DNA of 64,000 bases from Cladorhizidae sp. MBARI D1340-BT2 (taxonomy: Eukaryota; Porifera; Demospongiae; Poecilosclerida; Cladorhizidae): assembly GCA_028752905.1 (NCBI GenBank), contig JAQNBH010000012.1:21169545-21233544 (forward strand), in the 5' to 3' direction. Under the pieces are notes generated by a model. That model did not search any database, was not told the DNA's origin, and saw only the letters and a list, made by a program, of their open reading frames with translations. The position numbers were made by a program, and so were the translations under genes. Each line of letters begins with the position of its first letter. The first letter of the stretch is position 1. Positions 22,077 to 35,943 of the stretch are shown one piece after another.

Positions 22077-25000
22077 TCTAGTAAGGATGCATCTAACCCT
22101 GTACTCTAGTAAGGTGCATCTAACCCTGTACTCTAGTAAGATGCATCTAACCATGTACTCTAGTAAGATGCATCTAACCCTGTACTCTAGTAAGGTGCAT
22201 CTAACCCTGTACTCTAGTAAGGATGCATCTAACCATGTACTCTAGTAAGGTGCATCTAACCCTGTACTCTAGTAAGGTGCATCTAACCCTGTACTCTAGT
22301 AAGATGCATCTAACCCTGTACTCTAGTAAGGTGCATCTAACCCTGTACTCTAGTAAGATGCATCTAACCCTGTACTCTAGTAAGGTGCATCTAACCCTGT
22401 ACTCTAGTAAGGATGCATCTAACCCTGTACTCTAGTAAGGATGCATCTAACCATGTACTCTAGTGAGGATGCATCTAACCATGTACTCTAGTAAGGATGC
22501 ATCTAACCCTGTACTCTAGTAAGGATGCATCTAACCCTATACTCTAGTAAGGTGCATCTAACCTGTACTCTAGTAAGGATGCATCTAACCCTGTACTCTA
22601 GTAAGGATGCATCTAACCCTATACTCTAGTAAGGTGCATCTAACCTGTACTCTAGTAAGGATGCATCTAACCCTGTACTCTAGTAAGATGCATCTAACCA
22701 TGTACTCTAGTAAGGGTGCATCTAACCATGTACTCTAGTAAGATGCATCTAACCCTGTACTCTAGTAAGGATGCATCTAACCCTGTACTCTAGTAAGGTG
22801 CATCTAACCCTGTACTCTAGTAAGGATGCATCTAACCATGTACTCTAGTAAGGATGCATCTAACCATGTACTCTAGTAAGGATGCATCTAACCCTGTACT
22901 CTAGTAAGGTGCATCTAACCCTGTACTCTAGTAAGGATGCATCTAACCATGTACTCTAGTAAGGATGCATCTAACCCTGTACTCTAGTAAGGTGCATCTA
23001 ACCCTGTACTCTAGTAAGGATGCATCTAACCATGTACTCTAGTAAGGATGCATCTAACCATGTACTCTAGTAAGGGTGCATCTAACCATGTACTCTAGTA
23101 AGGTGCATCTAACCCTGTACTCTAGTAAGGTGCATCTAACCCTGTACTCTAGTAAGGTGCATCTAACCCTGTACTCTAGTAAGGATGCATCTAACCCTGT
23201 ACTCTAGTAAGGTGCATCTAACCATGTACTCTAGTAAGGGTGCATCTAACCATGTACTCTAGTAAGGTGCATCTAACCATGTACTCTAGTAAGGTGCATC
23301 TAACCCTGTACTCTAGTAAGGTGCATCTAACCCTGTACTCTAGTAAGGTGCATCTAACCCTGTACTCTAGTAAGGTGCATCTAACCCTGTACTCTAGTAA
23401 GGTGCATCTAACCCTGTACTCTAGTAAGGATGCATCTAACCATGTACTCTAGTAAGGTGCATCTAACCCTGTACTCTAGTAAGGTGCATCTAACCCTGTA
23501 CTCTAGTAAGGTGCATCTAACCCTGTACTCTAGTAAGGATGCATCTAACCATGTACTCTAGTAAGGATGCATCTAACCATGTACTCTAGTAAGGTGCATC
23601 TAAACCTGTACTCTAGTAAGGATGCATCTAACCCTGTACTCTAGTAAGGTGCATCTAACCCTGTACTCTAGTAAGGTGCATCTAACCCTGTACTCTAGTA
23701 AGGTGCATCTAACCCTGTACTCTAGTAAGGATGCATCTAACCCTGTACTCTAGTAAGGATGCATCTAACCATGTACTCTAGTAAGGTGCATCTAACCCTG
23801 TACTCTAGTAAGGTGCATCTAACCCTGTACTCTAGTAAGGTGCATCTAACCCTGTACTCTAGTAAGGTGCATCTAACCCTGTACTCTAGTAAGGTGCATC
23901 TAACCATGTACTCTAGTAAGGTGCATCTAACCCTGTACTCTAGTAAGGATGCATCTAACCATGTACTCTAGTAAGGTGCATCTAACCCTGTACTCTAGTA
24001 AGGATGCATCTAACCATGTACTCTAGTAAGGATGCATCTAACCATGTACTCTAGTAAGGTGCATCTAACCCTGTACTCTAGTGAGGTGCATCTAACCCTG
24101 TACTCTAGTAAGATGCATCTAACCCTGTACTCTAGTAAGGTGCATCTAACCCTGTACTCTAGTAAGGATGCATCTAACCCTATACTCTAGTAAGGATGCA
24201 TCTAACCATGTACTCTAGTAAGGTGCATCTAACCCTGTACTCTAGTAAGGATGCATCTAACCATGTACTCTAGTAAGATGCATCTAACCATGTACTCTAG
24301 TAAGGTGCATCTAACCCTGTACTCTAGTAAGGATGCATCTAACCATGTACTCTAGTAAGGATGCATCTAACCATGTACTCTAGTAAGGTGCATCTAACCA
24401 TGTACTCTAGTGAGGATGCATCTAACCCTATACTCTAGTAAGGATGCATCTAACCATGTACTCTAGTAAGGTGCATCTAACCATGTACTCTAGTGAGGAT
24501 GCATCTAACCCTGTACTCTAGTAAGGTGCATCTAACCCTGTACTCTAGTAAGATGCATCTAACCCTGTACTCTAGTAAGGTGCATCTAACCCTGTACTCT
24601 AGTAAGGATGCATCTAACCCTATACTCTAGTAAGGATGCATCTAACCATGTACTCTAGTAAGGTGCATCTAACCATGTACTCTAGTGAGGATGCATCTAA
24701 CCCTGTACTCTAGTAAGGTGCATCTAACCCTGTACTCTAGTAAGGTGCATCTAACCCTGTACTCTAGTAAGGTGCATCTAACCCTGTACTCTAGTAAAAT
24801 GCATCTAACCCTGTACTCTAGTAAGGATGCATCTAACCCTGTACTCTAGTAAGGTGCATCTAACCCTGTACTCTAGTAAGATGCATCTAACCCTGTACTC
24901 TAGTAAGGATGCATCTAACCCTGTACTCTAGTAAGATGCATCTAACCCTGTACTCTAGTAAGGTGCATCTAACCCTGTACTCTAGTAAGATGCATCTAAC

Positions 25001-28000
25001 CCTGTACTCTAGTAAGGTGCATCTAACCCTGTACTCTAGTAAGATGCATCTAACCCTGTACTCTAGTAAGGTGCATCTAACCCTGTACTCTAGTAAGGAT
25101 GCATCTAACCATGTACTCTAGTAAGGATGCATCTAACCATGTACTCTAGTAAGGTGCATCTAACCCTGTACTCTAGTAAGGTGCATCTAACCCTGTACTC
25201 TAGTAAAGGTGCATCTAACCTTGTACTCTAGTAAGGTGCATCTAACCCTGTACTCTAGTAAGATGCATCTAACCCTGTACTCTAGTAAGGATGCATCTAA
25301 CCATGTACTCTAGTAAGGATGCATCTAACCATGTACTCTAGTAAGGTGCATCTAACCCTGTACTCTAGTAAGGTGCATCTAACCATGTACTCTAGTAAGG
25401 ATGCATCTAACCCTGTACTCTAGTAAGGATGCATCTAACCCTGTACTCTAGTAAGGATGCATCTAACCCTGTACTCTAGTAAGGATGCATCTAACCCTGT
25501 ACTCTAGTAAGGTGCATCTAACCCTGTACTCTAGTAAGGATGCATCTAACCCTGTACTCTAGTAAGGATGCATCTAACCCTGTACTCTAGTAAGGATGCA
25601 TCTAACCCTGTACTCTAGTAAGGATGCATCTAACCCTGTACTCTAGTAAGGTGCATCTAACCCTGTACTCTAGTAAGGATGCATCTAACCATGTACTCTA
25701 GTAAGGATGCATCTAACCCTGTACTCTAGTAAGGTGCATCTAACCCTGTACTCTAGTAAGGATGCATCTAACCATGTACTCTAGTAAGGTGCATCTAACC
25801 CTGTACTCTAGTAAAGGTGCATCTAACCCTGTACTCTAGTAAGGTGCATCTAACCCTGTACTCTAGTAAGGATGCATCTAACCCTGTACTCTAGTAAGGA
25901 TGCATCTAACCCTGTACTCTAGTAAGGATGCATCTAACCATGTACTCTAGTAAGGTGCATCTAACCCTGTACTCTAGTAAGGATGCATCTAACCATGTAC
26001 TCTAGTAAGGATGCATCTAACCCTGTACTCTAGTAAGGTGCATCTAACCATGTACTCTAGTAAGGATGCATCTAACCATGTACTCTAGTAAGGATGCATC
26101 TAACCTGTACTCTAGTAAGGATGCATCTAACCATGTACTCTAGTAAGGTGCATCTAACCCTGTACTCTAGTAAAGGTGCATCTAACCTTGTACTCTAGTA
26201 AGGTGCATCTAACCCTGTACTCTAGTAAGGTGCATCTAACCCTGTACTCTAGTAAGGTGCATCTAACCCTGTACTCTAGTAAGGTGCATCTAACCCTGTA
26301 CTCTAGTGAGGATGCATCTAACCCTGTACTCTAGTAAGGATGCATCTAACCCTGTACTCTAGTAAGGTGCATCTAACCCTGTACTCTAGTAAGATGCATC
26401 TAACCCTGTACTCTAGTAAGGATGCATCTAACCCTGTACTCTAGTGAGGATGCATCTAACCCTGTACTCTAGTAAGGATGCATCTAACCCTGTACTCTAG
26501 TAAGGTGCATCTAACCCTGTACTCTAGTAAGGATGCATCTAACCATGTACTCTAGTAAGGTGCATCTAACCCTGTACTCTAGTAAAGGTGCATCTAACCT
26601 TGTACTCTAGTAAGGTGCATCTAACCCTGTACTCTAGTAAGGATGCATCTAACCATGTACTCTAGTAAGGATGCATCTAACCTGTACTCTAGTAAGGTGC
26701 ATCTAACCCTGTACTCTAGTAAGGATGCATCTAACCATGTACTCTAGTAAGGATGCATCTAACCTGTACTCTAGTAAGGTGCATCTAACCCTATACTCTA
26801 GTAAGGGTGCATCTAACCATGTACTCTAGTAAGAATGCATCTAACCATGTACTCTAGTAAGGATGCATCTAACCTTGTACTCTAGTAAGGTGCATCTAAC
26901 CCTGTACTCTAGTAAGGTGCATCTAACCCTGTACTCTAGTAAGGATGCATCTAACCCTGTACTCTAGTAAGGTGCATCTAACCCTGTACTCTAGTAAGGG
27001 TGCATCTAACCATGTACTCTAGTAAGGTGCATCTAACCATGTACTCTAGTAAGGTGCATCTAACCATGTACTCTAGTAAGGGTGCATCTAACCCTGTACT
27101 CTAGTAAGGTGCATCTAACCCTGTACTCTAGTAAGGATGCATCTAACCTTGTACTCTAGTAAGGTGCATCTAACCCTGTACTCTAGTAAGAATGCATCTA
27201 ACCCTGTACTCTAGTAAGGTGCATCTAACCCTGTACTCTAGTAAGGTGCATCTAACCCTGTACTCTAGTAAGGGTGCATCTAACCCTGTACTCTAGTAAG
27301 GTGCATCTAACCCTGTACTCTAGTAAGGTGCATCTAACCATGTACTCTAGTAAGGTGCATCTAACCCTGTACTCTAGTAAGGATGCATCTAACCATGTAC
27401 TCTAGTAAGGATGCATCTAACCATGTACTCTAGTAAGGATGCATCTAACCCTGTACTCTAGTAAGGTGCATCTAACCATGTACTCTAGTAAGGTGCATCT
27501 AACCCTGTACTCTAGTAAGGATGCATCTAACCCTGTACTCTAGTAAGGTGCATCTAACCCTGTACTCTAGTAAGGGTGCATCTAACCCTGTACTCTAGTA
27601 AGGTGCATCTAACCCTGTACTCTAGTAAGGTGCATCTAACCCTGTACTCTAGTAAGGATGCATCTAACCCTGTACTCTAGTAAGGTGCATCTAACCATGT
27701 ACTCTAGTAAGGATGCATCTAACCCTGTACTCTAGTAAGGTGCATCTAACCCTGTACTCTAGTAAGGATGCATCTAACCTTGTACTCTAGTAAGGTGCAT
27801 CTAACCCTGTACTCTAGTAAGAATGCATCTAACCCTGTACTCTAGTAAGGTGCATCTAACCCTGTACTCTAGTAAGGTGCATCTAACCCTGTACTCTAGT
27901 AAGGGTGCATCTAACCCTGTACTCTAGTAAGGTGCATCTAACCCTGTACTCTAGTAAGGTGCATCTAACCATGTACTCTAGTAAGGTGCATCTAACCCTG

Positions 28001-29897
28001 TACTCTAGTAAGGATGCATCTAACCATGTACTCTAGTAAGGATGCATCTAACCATGTACTCTAGTAAGGATGCATCTAACCCTGTACTCTAGTAAGGTGC
28101 ATCTAACCCTGTACTCTAGTAAGGTGCATCTAACCCTGTACTCTAGTAAGGGTGCATCTAACCCTGTACTCTAGTAAGGTGCATCTAACCCTGTACTCTA
28201 GTAAGGATGCATCTAACCCTGTACTCTAGTAAGGATGCATCTAACCCTGTACTCTAGTAAGGTGCATCTAACCCTGTACTCTAGTAAGGTGCATCTAACC
28301 CTGTACTCTAGTAAGGTGCATCTAACCATGTACTCTAGTAAGGTGCATCTAACCCTGTACTCTAGTAAGGTGCATCTAACCCTGTACTCTAGTAAGGTGC
28401 ATCTAACCCTGTACTCTAGTAAGGTGCATCTAACCCTGTACTCTAGTAAGGATGCATCTAACCCTGTACTCTAGTAAGGATGCATCTAACCCTGTACTCT
28501 AGTAAGGTGCATCTAACCCTGTACTCTAGTAAGGATGCATCTAACCCTGTACTCTAGTAAGGTGCATCTAACCCTGTACTCTAGTAAGGTGCATCTAACC
28601 ATGTACTCTAGTAAGGTGCATCTAACCCTGTACTCTAGTAAGGATGCATCTAACCCTGTACTCTAGTAAGGTGCATCTAACCATGTACTCTAGTAAGGTG
28701 CATCTAACCCTGTACTCTAGTAAGGATGCATCTAACCCTGTACTCTAGTAAGGTGCATCTAACCCTGTACTCTAGTAAGGTGCATCTAACCCTGTACTCT
28801 AGTAAGGGTGCATCTAACCATGTACTCTAGTAAGGTGCATCTAACCCTGTACTCTAGTAAGGATGCATCTAACCCTGTACTCTAGTAAGGTGCATCTAAC
28901 CCTGTACTCTAGTAAGGTGCATCTAACCCTGTACTCTAGTAAGGGTGCATCTAACCATGTACTCTAGTAAGGATGCATCTAACCCTGTACTCTAGTAAGG
29001 TGCATCTAACCCTGTACTCTAGTAAGGTGCATCTAACCCTGTACTCTAGTAAGGTGCATCTAACCCTGTACTCTAGTAAGGGTGCATCTAACCATGTACT
29101 CTAGTAAGGTGCATCTAACCATGTACTCTAGTAAGGTGCATCTAACCATGTACTCTAGTAAGGTGCATCTAACCCTGTACTCTAGTAAGGTGCATCTAAC
29201 CCTGTACTCTAGTAAGGTACATCTAACCCTGTACTCTAGTAAGGTGCATCTAACCCTGTACTCTAGTAAGGTGCATCTAACCATGTACTCTAGTAAGGTG
29301 CATCTAACCCTATACTCTAGTAAGGATGCATCTAACCATGTACTCTAGTAAGGTGCATCTAACCATGTACTCTAGTAAGGTGCATCTAACCCTATACTCT
29401 AGTAAGGATGCATCTAACCCTGTACTCTAGTAAGGATGCATCTAACCATGTACTCTAGTAAGGATGCATCTAACCCTGTACTCTAGTGAGGATGCATCTA
29501 ACCCTGTACTCTAGTAAGGATGCATCTAACCCTATACTCTAGTAAGGATGCATCTAACCTTGTACTCTAGTAAGGATGCATCTAACCATGTACTCTAGTA
29601 AGGTGCATCTAACCCTATACTCTAGTAAGGTGCATCTAACCATGTACTCTAGTAAGGTGCATCTAACCATGTACTCTAGTAAGATGCATCTAACCCTGTA
29701 CTCTAGTAAGGATGCATCTAACCCTGTACTCTAGTAAGGTGCATCTAACCCTGTACTCTAGTAAGATGCATCTAACCCTGTACTCTAGTAAGGTGCATCT
29801 AACCCTGTACTCTAGTAAGGATGCATCTAACCCTGTACTCTAGTAAGGTGCATCTAACCCTGTACTCTAGTAAGGTGCATCTAACCCTGTACTCTAG

Positions 29898-30408
29898 CAG
29901 GCCCGGAGGAGCCTATAGGGCAGGTAGGGCTTCGGCCCTACCAATATTTGGCTCTTTACATCAATTAATATTTTGCTGATCTTGTGTTTGAATTTTTAGA
30001 GTAGCCAGTGCAATCAAAAACTCTCAGTGCTGGCCAAAGAGAGCTACTCAGCCAAGTATGCCGCATCATGCAACTCTTGTTGGTAATGCCAGCAACAAAT
30101 GCTACTTCAGAACATTCTTTTAGTGCCTTACGAATTACGAAGAGTGAAAAATTACCTTCGTAGCTCCATGACACAGAAAAGATTATGGTACTGCATGTAC
30201 ACAAGGAACATACAGATTCTCTTAGTAAGATAGATATAGCTAGTGAATTTGTTGGCGAGTGATAACAGGAGAAAGATGTTTGGGAAATTTTAATTTTCAT
30301 TCATGTATAATTATACAGCCTTTACCCCAAAACATGGCATTGTATTATATCCTTGGCTTCCTAACCCATTTTGGCCCTACCAATAATTGTTAGCTTCCTC
30401 CGGGCCTG
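29898..30408 (+). mobile_element. Internally deleted hAT transposon, copy 2
   Basis: Same length as copy 1 and identical by eye except for one base in the ATSE block (CATTATTTT in copy 1, CATTCTTTT here). The same broken transposase frames, termini and TCTAG flanks are present. The adjoining satellite units, including the unusual AAGATGC-ACCATG-AAGATGC order on the right, also match copy 1. This points to duplication of a satellite segment carrying the element, not a second insertion. The shift between copies is 8332 bp. Confidence 0.85.
30052..30294 (+). pseudogene. hAT transposase C-terminal remnant, copy 2
   Basis: The same hATC remnant as in copy 1, with identical frameshifts. The base difference makes the first block read ATSEHSFSALR without the extra stop-like disruption of copy 1, so copy 2 is slightly closer to the intact family sequence in that block. 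Confidence 0.8.
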
Positions 30409-33400
30409 TCTAGTAAGGATGCATCTAACCCTGTACTCTAGTAAGGTGCATCTAACCCTGTACTCTAGTAAGATGCATCTAACCATGTACTCTAGTAAGA
30501 TGCATCTAACCCTATACTCTAGTAAGGTGCATCTAACCCTGTACTCTAGTAAGGTGCATCTAACCCTGTACTCTAGTAAGGTGCATCTAACCCTGTACTC
30601 TAGTAAGGTGCATCTAACCCTGTACTCTAGTAAGGTGCATCTAACCCTGTACTCTAGTAAGGTGCATATAACCCTGTACTCTAGTAAGGTGCATCTAACC
30701 ATGTACTCTAGTGAGGATGCATCTAACCCTGTACTCTAGTAAGGATGCATCTAACCCTGTACTCTAGTAAGGTGCATCTAACCCTGTACTCTAGTAAGGA
30801 TGCATCTAACCCTGTACTCTAGTAAGGATGCATCTAACCCTGTACTCTAGTAAGGTGCATCTAACCCTGTACTCTAGTAAGGATGCATCTAACCATGTAC
30901 TCTAGTAAGGTGCATCTAACCCTGTACTCTAGTAAGGGTGCATCTAACCATGTACTCTAGTAAGGATGCATCTAACCCTGTACTCTAGTAAGGTGCATCT
31001 AACCCTGTACTCTAGTAAGGTGCATCTAACCCTGTACTCTAGTAAGGTGCATCTAACCATGTACTCTAGTAAGGATGCATCTAACCATGTACTCTAGTAA
31101 GGTGCATCTAACCCTGTACTCTAGTAAGGTGCATCTAACCATGTACTCTAGTAAGGATGCATCTAACCATGTACTCTAGTAAGGTGCATCTAACCCTGTA
31201 CTCTAGTAAGGTGCATCTAACCCTGTACTCTAGTAAGGTGCATCTAACCCTGTACTCTAGTAAGGTGCATCTAACCCTGTACTCTAGTAAGGTGCATCTA
31301 ACCCTGTACTCTAGTAAGGGTGCATCTAACCATGTACTCTAGTAAGGATGCATCTAACCCTGTACTCTAGTAAGGTGCATCTAACCATGTACTCTAGTAA
31401 GGATGCATCTAACCCTATACTCTAGTAAGGTGCATCTAACCCTGTACTCTAGTAAGGTGCATCTAACCATGTACTCTAGTAAGGTGCATCTAACCCTGTA
31501 CTCTAGTAAGGTGCATCTAACCCTGTACTCTAGTAAGGTGCATCTAACCCTGTACTCTAGTAAGGGTGCATCTAACCATGTACTCTAGTAAGGATGCATC
31601 TAACCCTGTACTCTAGTAAGGTGCATCTAACCCTGTACTCTAGTAAGGTGCATCTAACCCTGTACTCTAGTAAGGTGCATCTAACCCTGTACTCTAGTAA
31701 GGTGCATCTAACCATGTACTCTAGTAAGGATGCATCTAACCCTGTACTCTAGTAAGGTGCATCTAACCCTGTACTCTAGTAAGGTGCATCTAACCCTGTA
31801 CTCTAGTAAGGTGCATCTAACCCTGTACTCTAGTAAGGATGCATCTAACCCTGTACTCTAGTAAGGATGCATCTAACCCTGTACTCTAGTAAGGATGCAT
31901 CTAACCCTGTACTCTAGTAAGGATGCATCTAACCCTATACTCTAGTAAGGTGCATCTAACCTGTACTCTAGTAAGGATGCATCTAACCCTGTACTCTAGT
32001 AAGGATGCATCTAACCATGTACTCTAGTAAGGATGCATCTAACCCTGTACTCTAGTAAGGATGCATCTAACCATGTACTCTAGTAAGGATGCATCTAACC
32101 CTGTACTCTAGTAAGGATGCATCTAACCATGTACTCTAGTAAGGATGCATCTAACCCTATACTCTAGTAAGGGTGCATCTAACCATGTACTCTAGTAAGG
32201 TGCATCTAACCCTGTACTCTAGTAAGGATGCATCTAACCCTGTACTCTAGTAAGGTGCATCTAACCCTGTACTCTAGTAAGGTGCATCTAACCATGTACT
32301 CTAGTAAGGTGCATCTAACCATGTACTCTAGTAAGGTGCATCTAACCTGTACTCTAGTAAGGTGCATCTAACCCTGTACTCTAGTAAGGATGCATCTAAC
32401 CCTGTACTCTAGTAAGGATGCATCTAACCATGTACTCTAGTAAGGTGCATCTAACCATGTACTCTAGTAAGGTGCATCTAACCCTGTACTCTAGTAAGGT
32501 GCATCTAACCATGTACTCTAGTAAGGATGCATCTAACCCTGTACTCTAGTAAGGATGCATCTAACCCTGTACTCTAGTAAGGATGCATCTAACCATGTAC
32601 TCTAGTAAGGTGCATCTAACCATGTACTCTAGTAAGGTGCATCTAACCCTGTACTCTAGTAAGGTGCATCTAACCATGTACTCTAGTAAGGATGCATCTA
32701 ACCCTGTACTCTAGTAAGGATGCATCTAACCATGTACTCTAGTAAGGTGCATCTAACCCTGTACTCTAGTAAGGATGCATCTAACCCTGTACTCTAGTGA
32801 GGATGCATCTAACCATGTACTCTAGTAAGGATGCATCTAACCCTGTACTCTAGTGAGGATGCATCTAACCCTGTACTCTAGTAAGGATGCATCTAACCAT
32901 GTACTCTAGTAAGGTGCATCTAACCCTGTACTCTAGTAAGGTGCATCTAACCATGTACTCTAGTAAGGATGCATCTAACCCTGTACTCTAGTAAGATGCA
33001 TCTAACCCTGTACTCTAGTAAGGTGCATCTAACCCTGTACTCTAGTAAGGTGCATCTAACCCTGTACTCTAGTAAGGTGCATCTAACCCTGTACTCTAGT
33101 AAGGTGCATCTAACCATGTACTCTAGTAAGGATGCATCTAACCCTGTACTCTAGTAAGGATGCATCTAACCCTGTACTCTAGTAAGGATGCATCTAACCA
33201 TGTACTCTAGTAAGGTGCATCTAACCCTGTACTCTAGTAAGGTGCATCTAACCCTGTACTCTAGTAAGGTGCATCTAACCCTGTACTCTAGTAAGGTGCA
33301 TCTAACCCTGTACTCTAGTAAGGATGCATCTAACCATGTACTCTAGTAAGGTGCATCTAACCCTGTACTCTAGTAAGGATGCATCTAACCATGTACTCTA

Positions 33401-35872
33401 GTAAGGTGCATCTAACCCTGTACTCTAGTAAGGATGCATCTAACCATGTACTCTAGTAAGGTGCATCTAACCCTGTACTCTAGTAAGGTGCATCTAACCC
33501 TGTACTCTAGTAAGGTGCATCTAACCCTGTACTCTAGTAAGGTGCATCTAACCATGTACTCTAGTAAGGATGCATCTAACCATGTACTCTAGTAAGGTGC
33601 ATCTAACCATGTACTCTAGTAAGGTGCATCTAACCCTGTACTCTAGTAAGGTGCATCTAACCCTGTACTCTAGTAAGGTGCATCTAACCATGTACTCTAG
33701 TAAGGTGCATCTAACCCTGTACTCTAGTAAGGATGCATCTAACCATGTACTCTAGTAAGGTGCATCTAACCATGTACTCTAGTAAGGTGCATCTAACCAT
33801 GTACTCTAGTAAGGATGCATCTAACCCTGTACTCTAGTAAGGTGCATCTAACCCTGTACTCTAGTAAGGTGCATCTAACCATGTACTCTAGTAAGGATGC
33901 ATCTAACCCTATACTCTAGTAAGGTGCATCTAACCCTGTACTCTAGTAAGGATGCATCTAACCCTGTACTCTAGTAAGGTGCATCTAACCCTGTACTCTA
34001 GTAAGGATGCATCTAACCCTGTACTCTAGTAAGGTGCATCTAACCCTGTACTCTAGTAAGGATGCATCTAACCATGTACTCTAGTAAGGATGCATCTAAC
34101 CCTGTACTCTAGTAAGGTGCATCTAACCCTGTACTCTAGTAAGGATGCATCTAACCCTGTACTCTAGTAAGGTGCATCTAACCCTGTACTCTAGTAAGGA
34201 TGCATCTAACCCTGTACTCTAGTAAGGTGCATCTAACCTGTACTCTAGTAAGGTGCATCTAACCATGTACTCTAGTAAGGTGCATCTAACCCTGTACTCT
34301 AGTAAGGATGCATCTAACCATGTACTCTAGTAAGGATGCATCTAACCCTGTACTCTAGTAAGGATGCATCTAACCCTGTACTCTAGTAAGGATGCATCTA
34401 ACCATGTACTCTAGTAAGGATGCATCTAACCCTGTACTCTAGTAAGGATGCATCTAACCCTGTACTCTAGTAAGGTGCATCTAACCATGTACTCTAGTAA
34501 GGATGCATCTAACCCTGTACTCTAGTAAGGATGCATCTAACCCTGTACTCTAGTAAGGTGCATCTAACCATGTACTCTAGTAAGGTGCATCTAACCCTGT
34601 ACTCTAGTAAGGATGCATCTAACCCTGTACTCTAGTAAGGATGCATCTAACCCTGTACTCTAGTAAGGTGCATCTAACCATGTACTCTAGTAAGGTGCAT
34701 CTAACCCTGTACTCTAGTAAGGTGCATCTAACCCTGTACTCTAGTAAGGTGCATCTAACCATGTACTCTAGTAAGGTGCATCTAACCCTGTACTCTAGTA
34801 AGGTGCATCTAACCATGTACTCTAGTAAGGATGCATCTAACCATGTACTCTAGTAAGGTGCATCTAACCCTGTACTCTAGTAAGGATGCATCTAACCCTG
34901 TACTCTAGTAAGGTGCATCTAACCATGTACTCTAGTAAGGATGCATCTAACCCTGTACTCTAGTAAGGTGCATCTAACCATGTACTCTAGTAAGGTGCAT
35001 CTAACCCTGTACTCTAGTAAGGTGCATCTAACCCTGTACTCTAGTAAGGATGCATCTAACCCTGTACTCTAGTAAGGTGCATCTAACCATGTACTCTAGT
35101 AAGGATGCATCTAACCATGTACTCTAGTAAGGTGCATCTAACCATGTACTCTAGTAAGGATGCATCTAACCCTGTACTCTAGTAAGGTGCATCTAACCCT
35201 GTACTCTAGTAAGGTGCATCTAACCCTGTACTCTAGTAAGGTGCATCTAACCCTGTACTCTAGTAAGGTACATCTAACCCTGTACTCTAGTAAGGTGCAT
35301 CTAACCCTGTACTCTAGTAAGGATGCATCTAACCCTGTACTCTAGTAAGGTGCATCTAACCCTGTACTCTAGTAAGGTGCGTCTAACCATGTACTCTAGT
35401 AAGGTGCATCTAACCTGTACTCTAGTAAGGTGCGTCTAACCCTGTACTCTAGTAAGGTGCATCTAACCCTGTACTCTAGTAAGGATGCATCTAACCCTGT
35501 ACTCTAGTAAGGATGCATCTAACCATGTACTCTAGTAAGGATGCATCTAACCCTGTACTCTAGTAAGGTGCATCTAACCATGTACTCTAGTAAGGATGCA
35601 TCTAACCCTGTACTCTAGTAAGGTGCATCTAACCCTGTACTCTAGTAAGGATGCATCTAACCCTGTACTCTAGTAAGGGTGCATCTAACCCTGTACTCTA
35701 GTAAGGTGCATCTAACCCTGTACTCTAGTAAGGTGCATCTAACCCTGTACTCTAGTAAGGTACATCTAACCCTGTACTCTAGTAAGGATGCATCTAACCA
35801 TGTACTCTAGTAAGATGCATCTAACCATGTACTCTAGTAAGGTGCATCTAACCCTGTACTCTAGTAAGGTGC

Positions 35873-35943
35873 ACAAATAATGGAAATTAATGCATTCCAT
35901 TGCAATGCAAATCAAATGCAGAGTGCAATTTGCTACACAGTGG
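35873..35943. other. Short unique spacer between arrays
   Basis: About 70 bp of unique DNA rich in TGCA/GCAAT words, separating the 27-bp satellite from the 26-bp array. Confidence 0.6.

Larger units (their letters stand above)
19541..35872. repeat. 16.3-kb satellite of 27/28-bp units
   Basis: Roughly 560 head-to-tail copies of a unit with core GCATCTAACCCTGTACTCTA followed by GTAAG. Nearly all variation sits at two places: one base in the middle (ACCCTG or ACCATG, sometimes ACCCTA) and the junction (AAGGTGC or AAGATGC at 27 bp; AAGGATGC or AAGGGTGC at 28 bp). Runs of 27-bp units keep a frame encoding VHLTLYSSK repeats; 28-bp units break it. Two 511-bp hAT copies interrupt the array at 21566 and 29898. 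The unit includes CTAACCCT, a telomere-like octamer. Ends are sharp, with unique DNA on the left and a short spacer to another array on the right. Confidence 0.99.

Noticed and set aside
19541..35872. A CRISPR array
   Set aside because: There are no unique spacers between repeats; the units are directly adjoining satellite copies in eukaryotic DNA.
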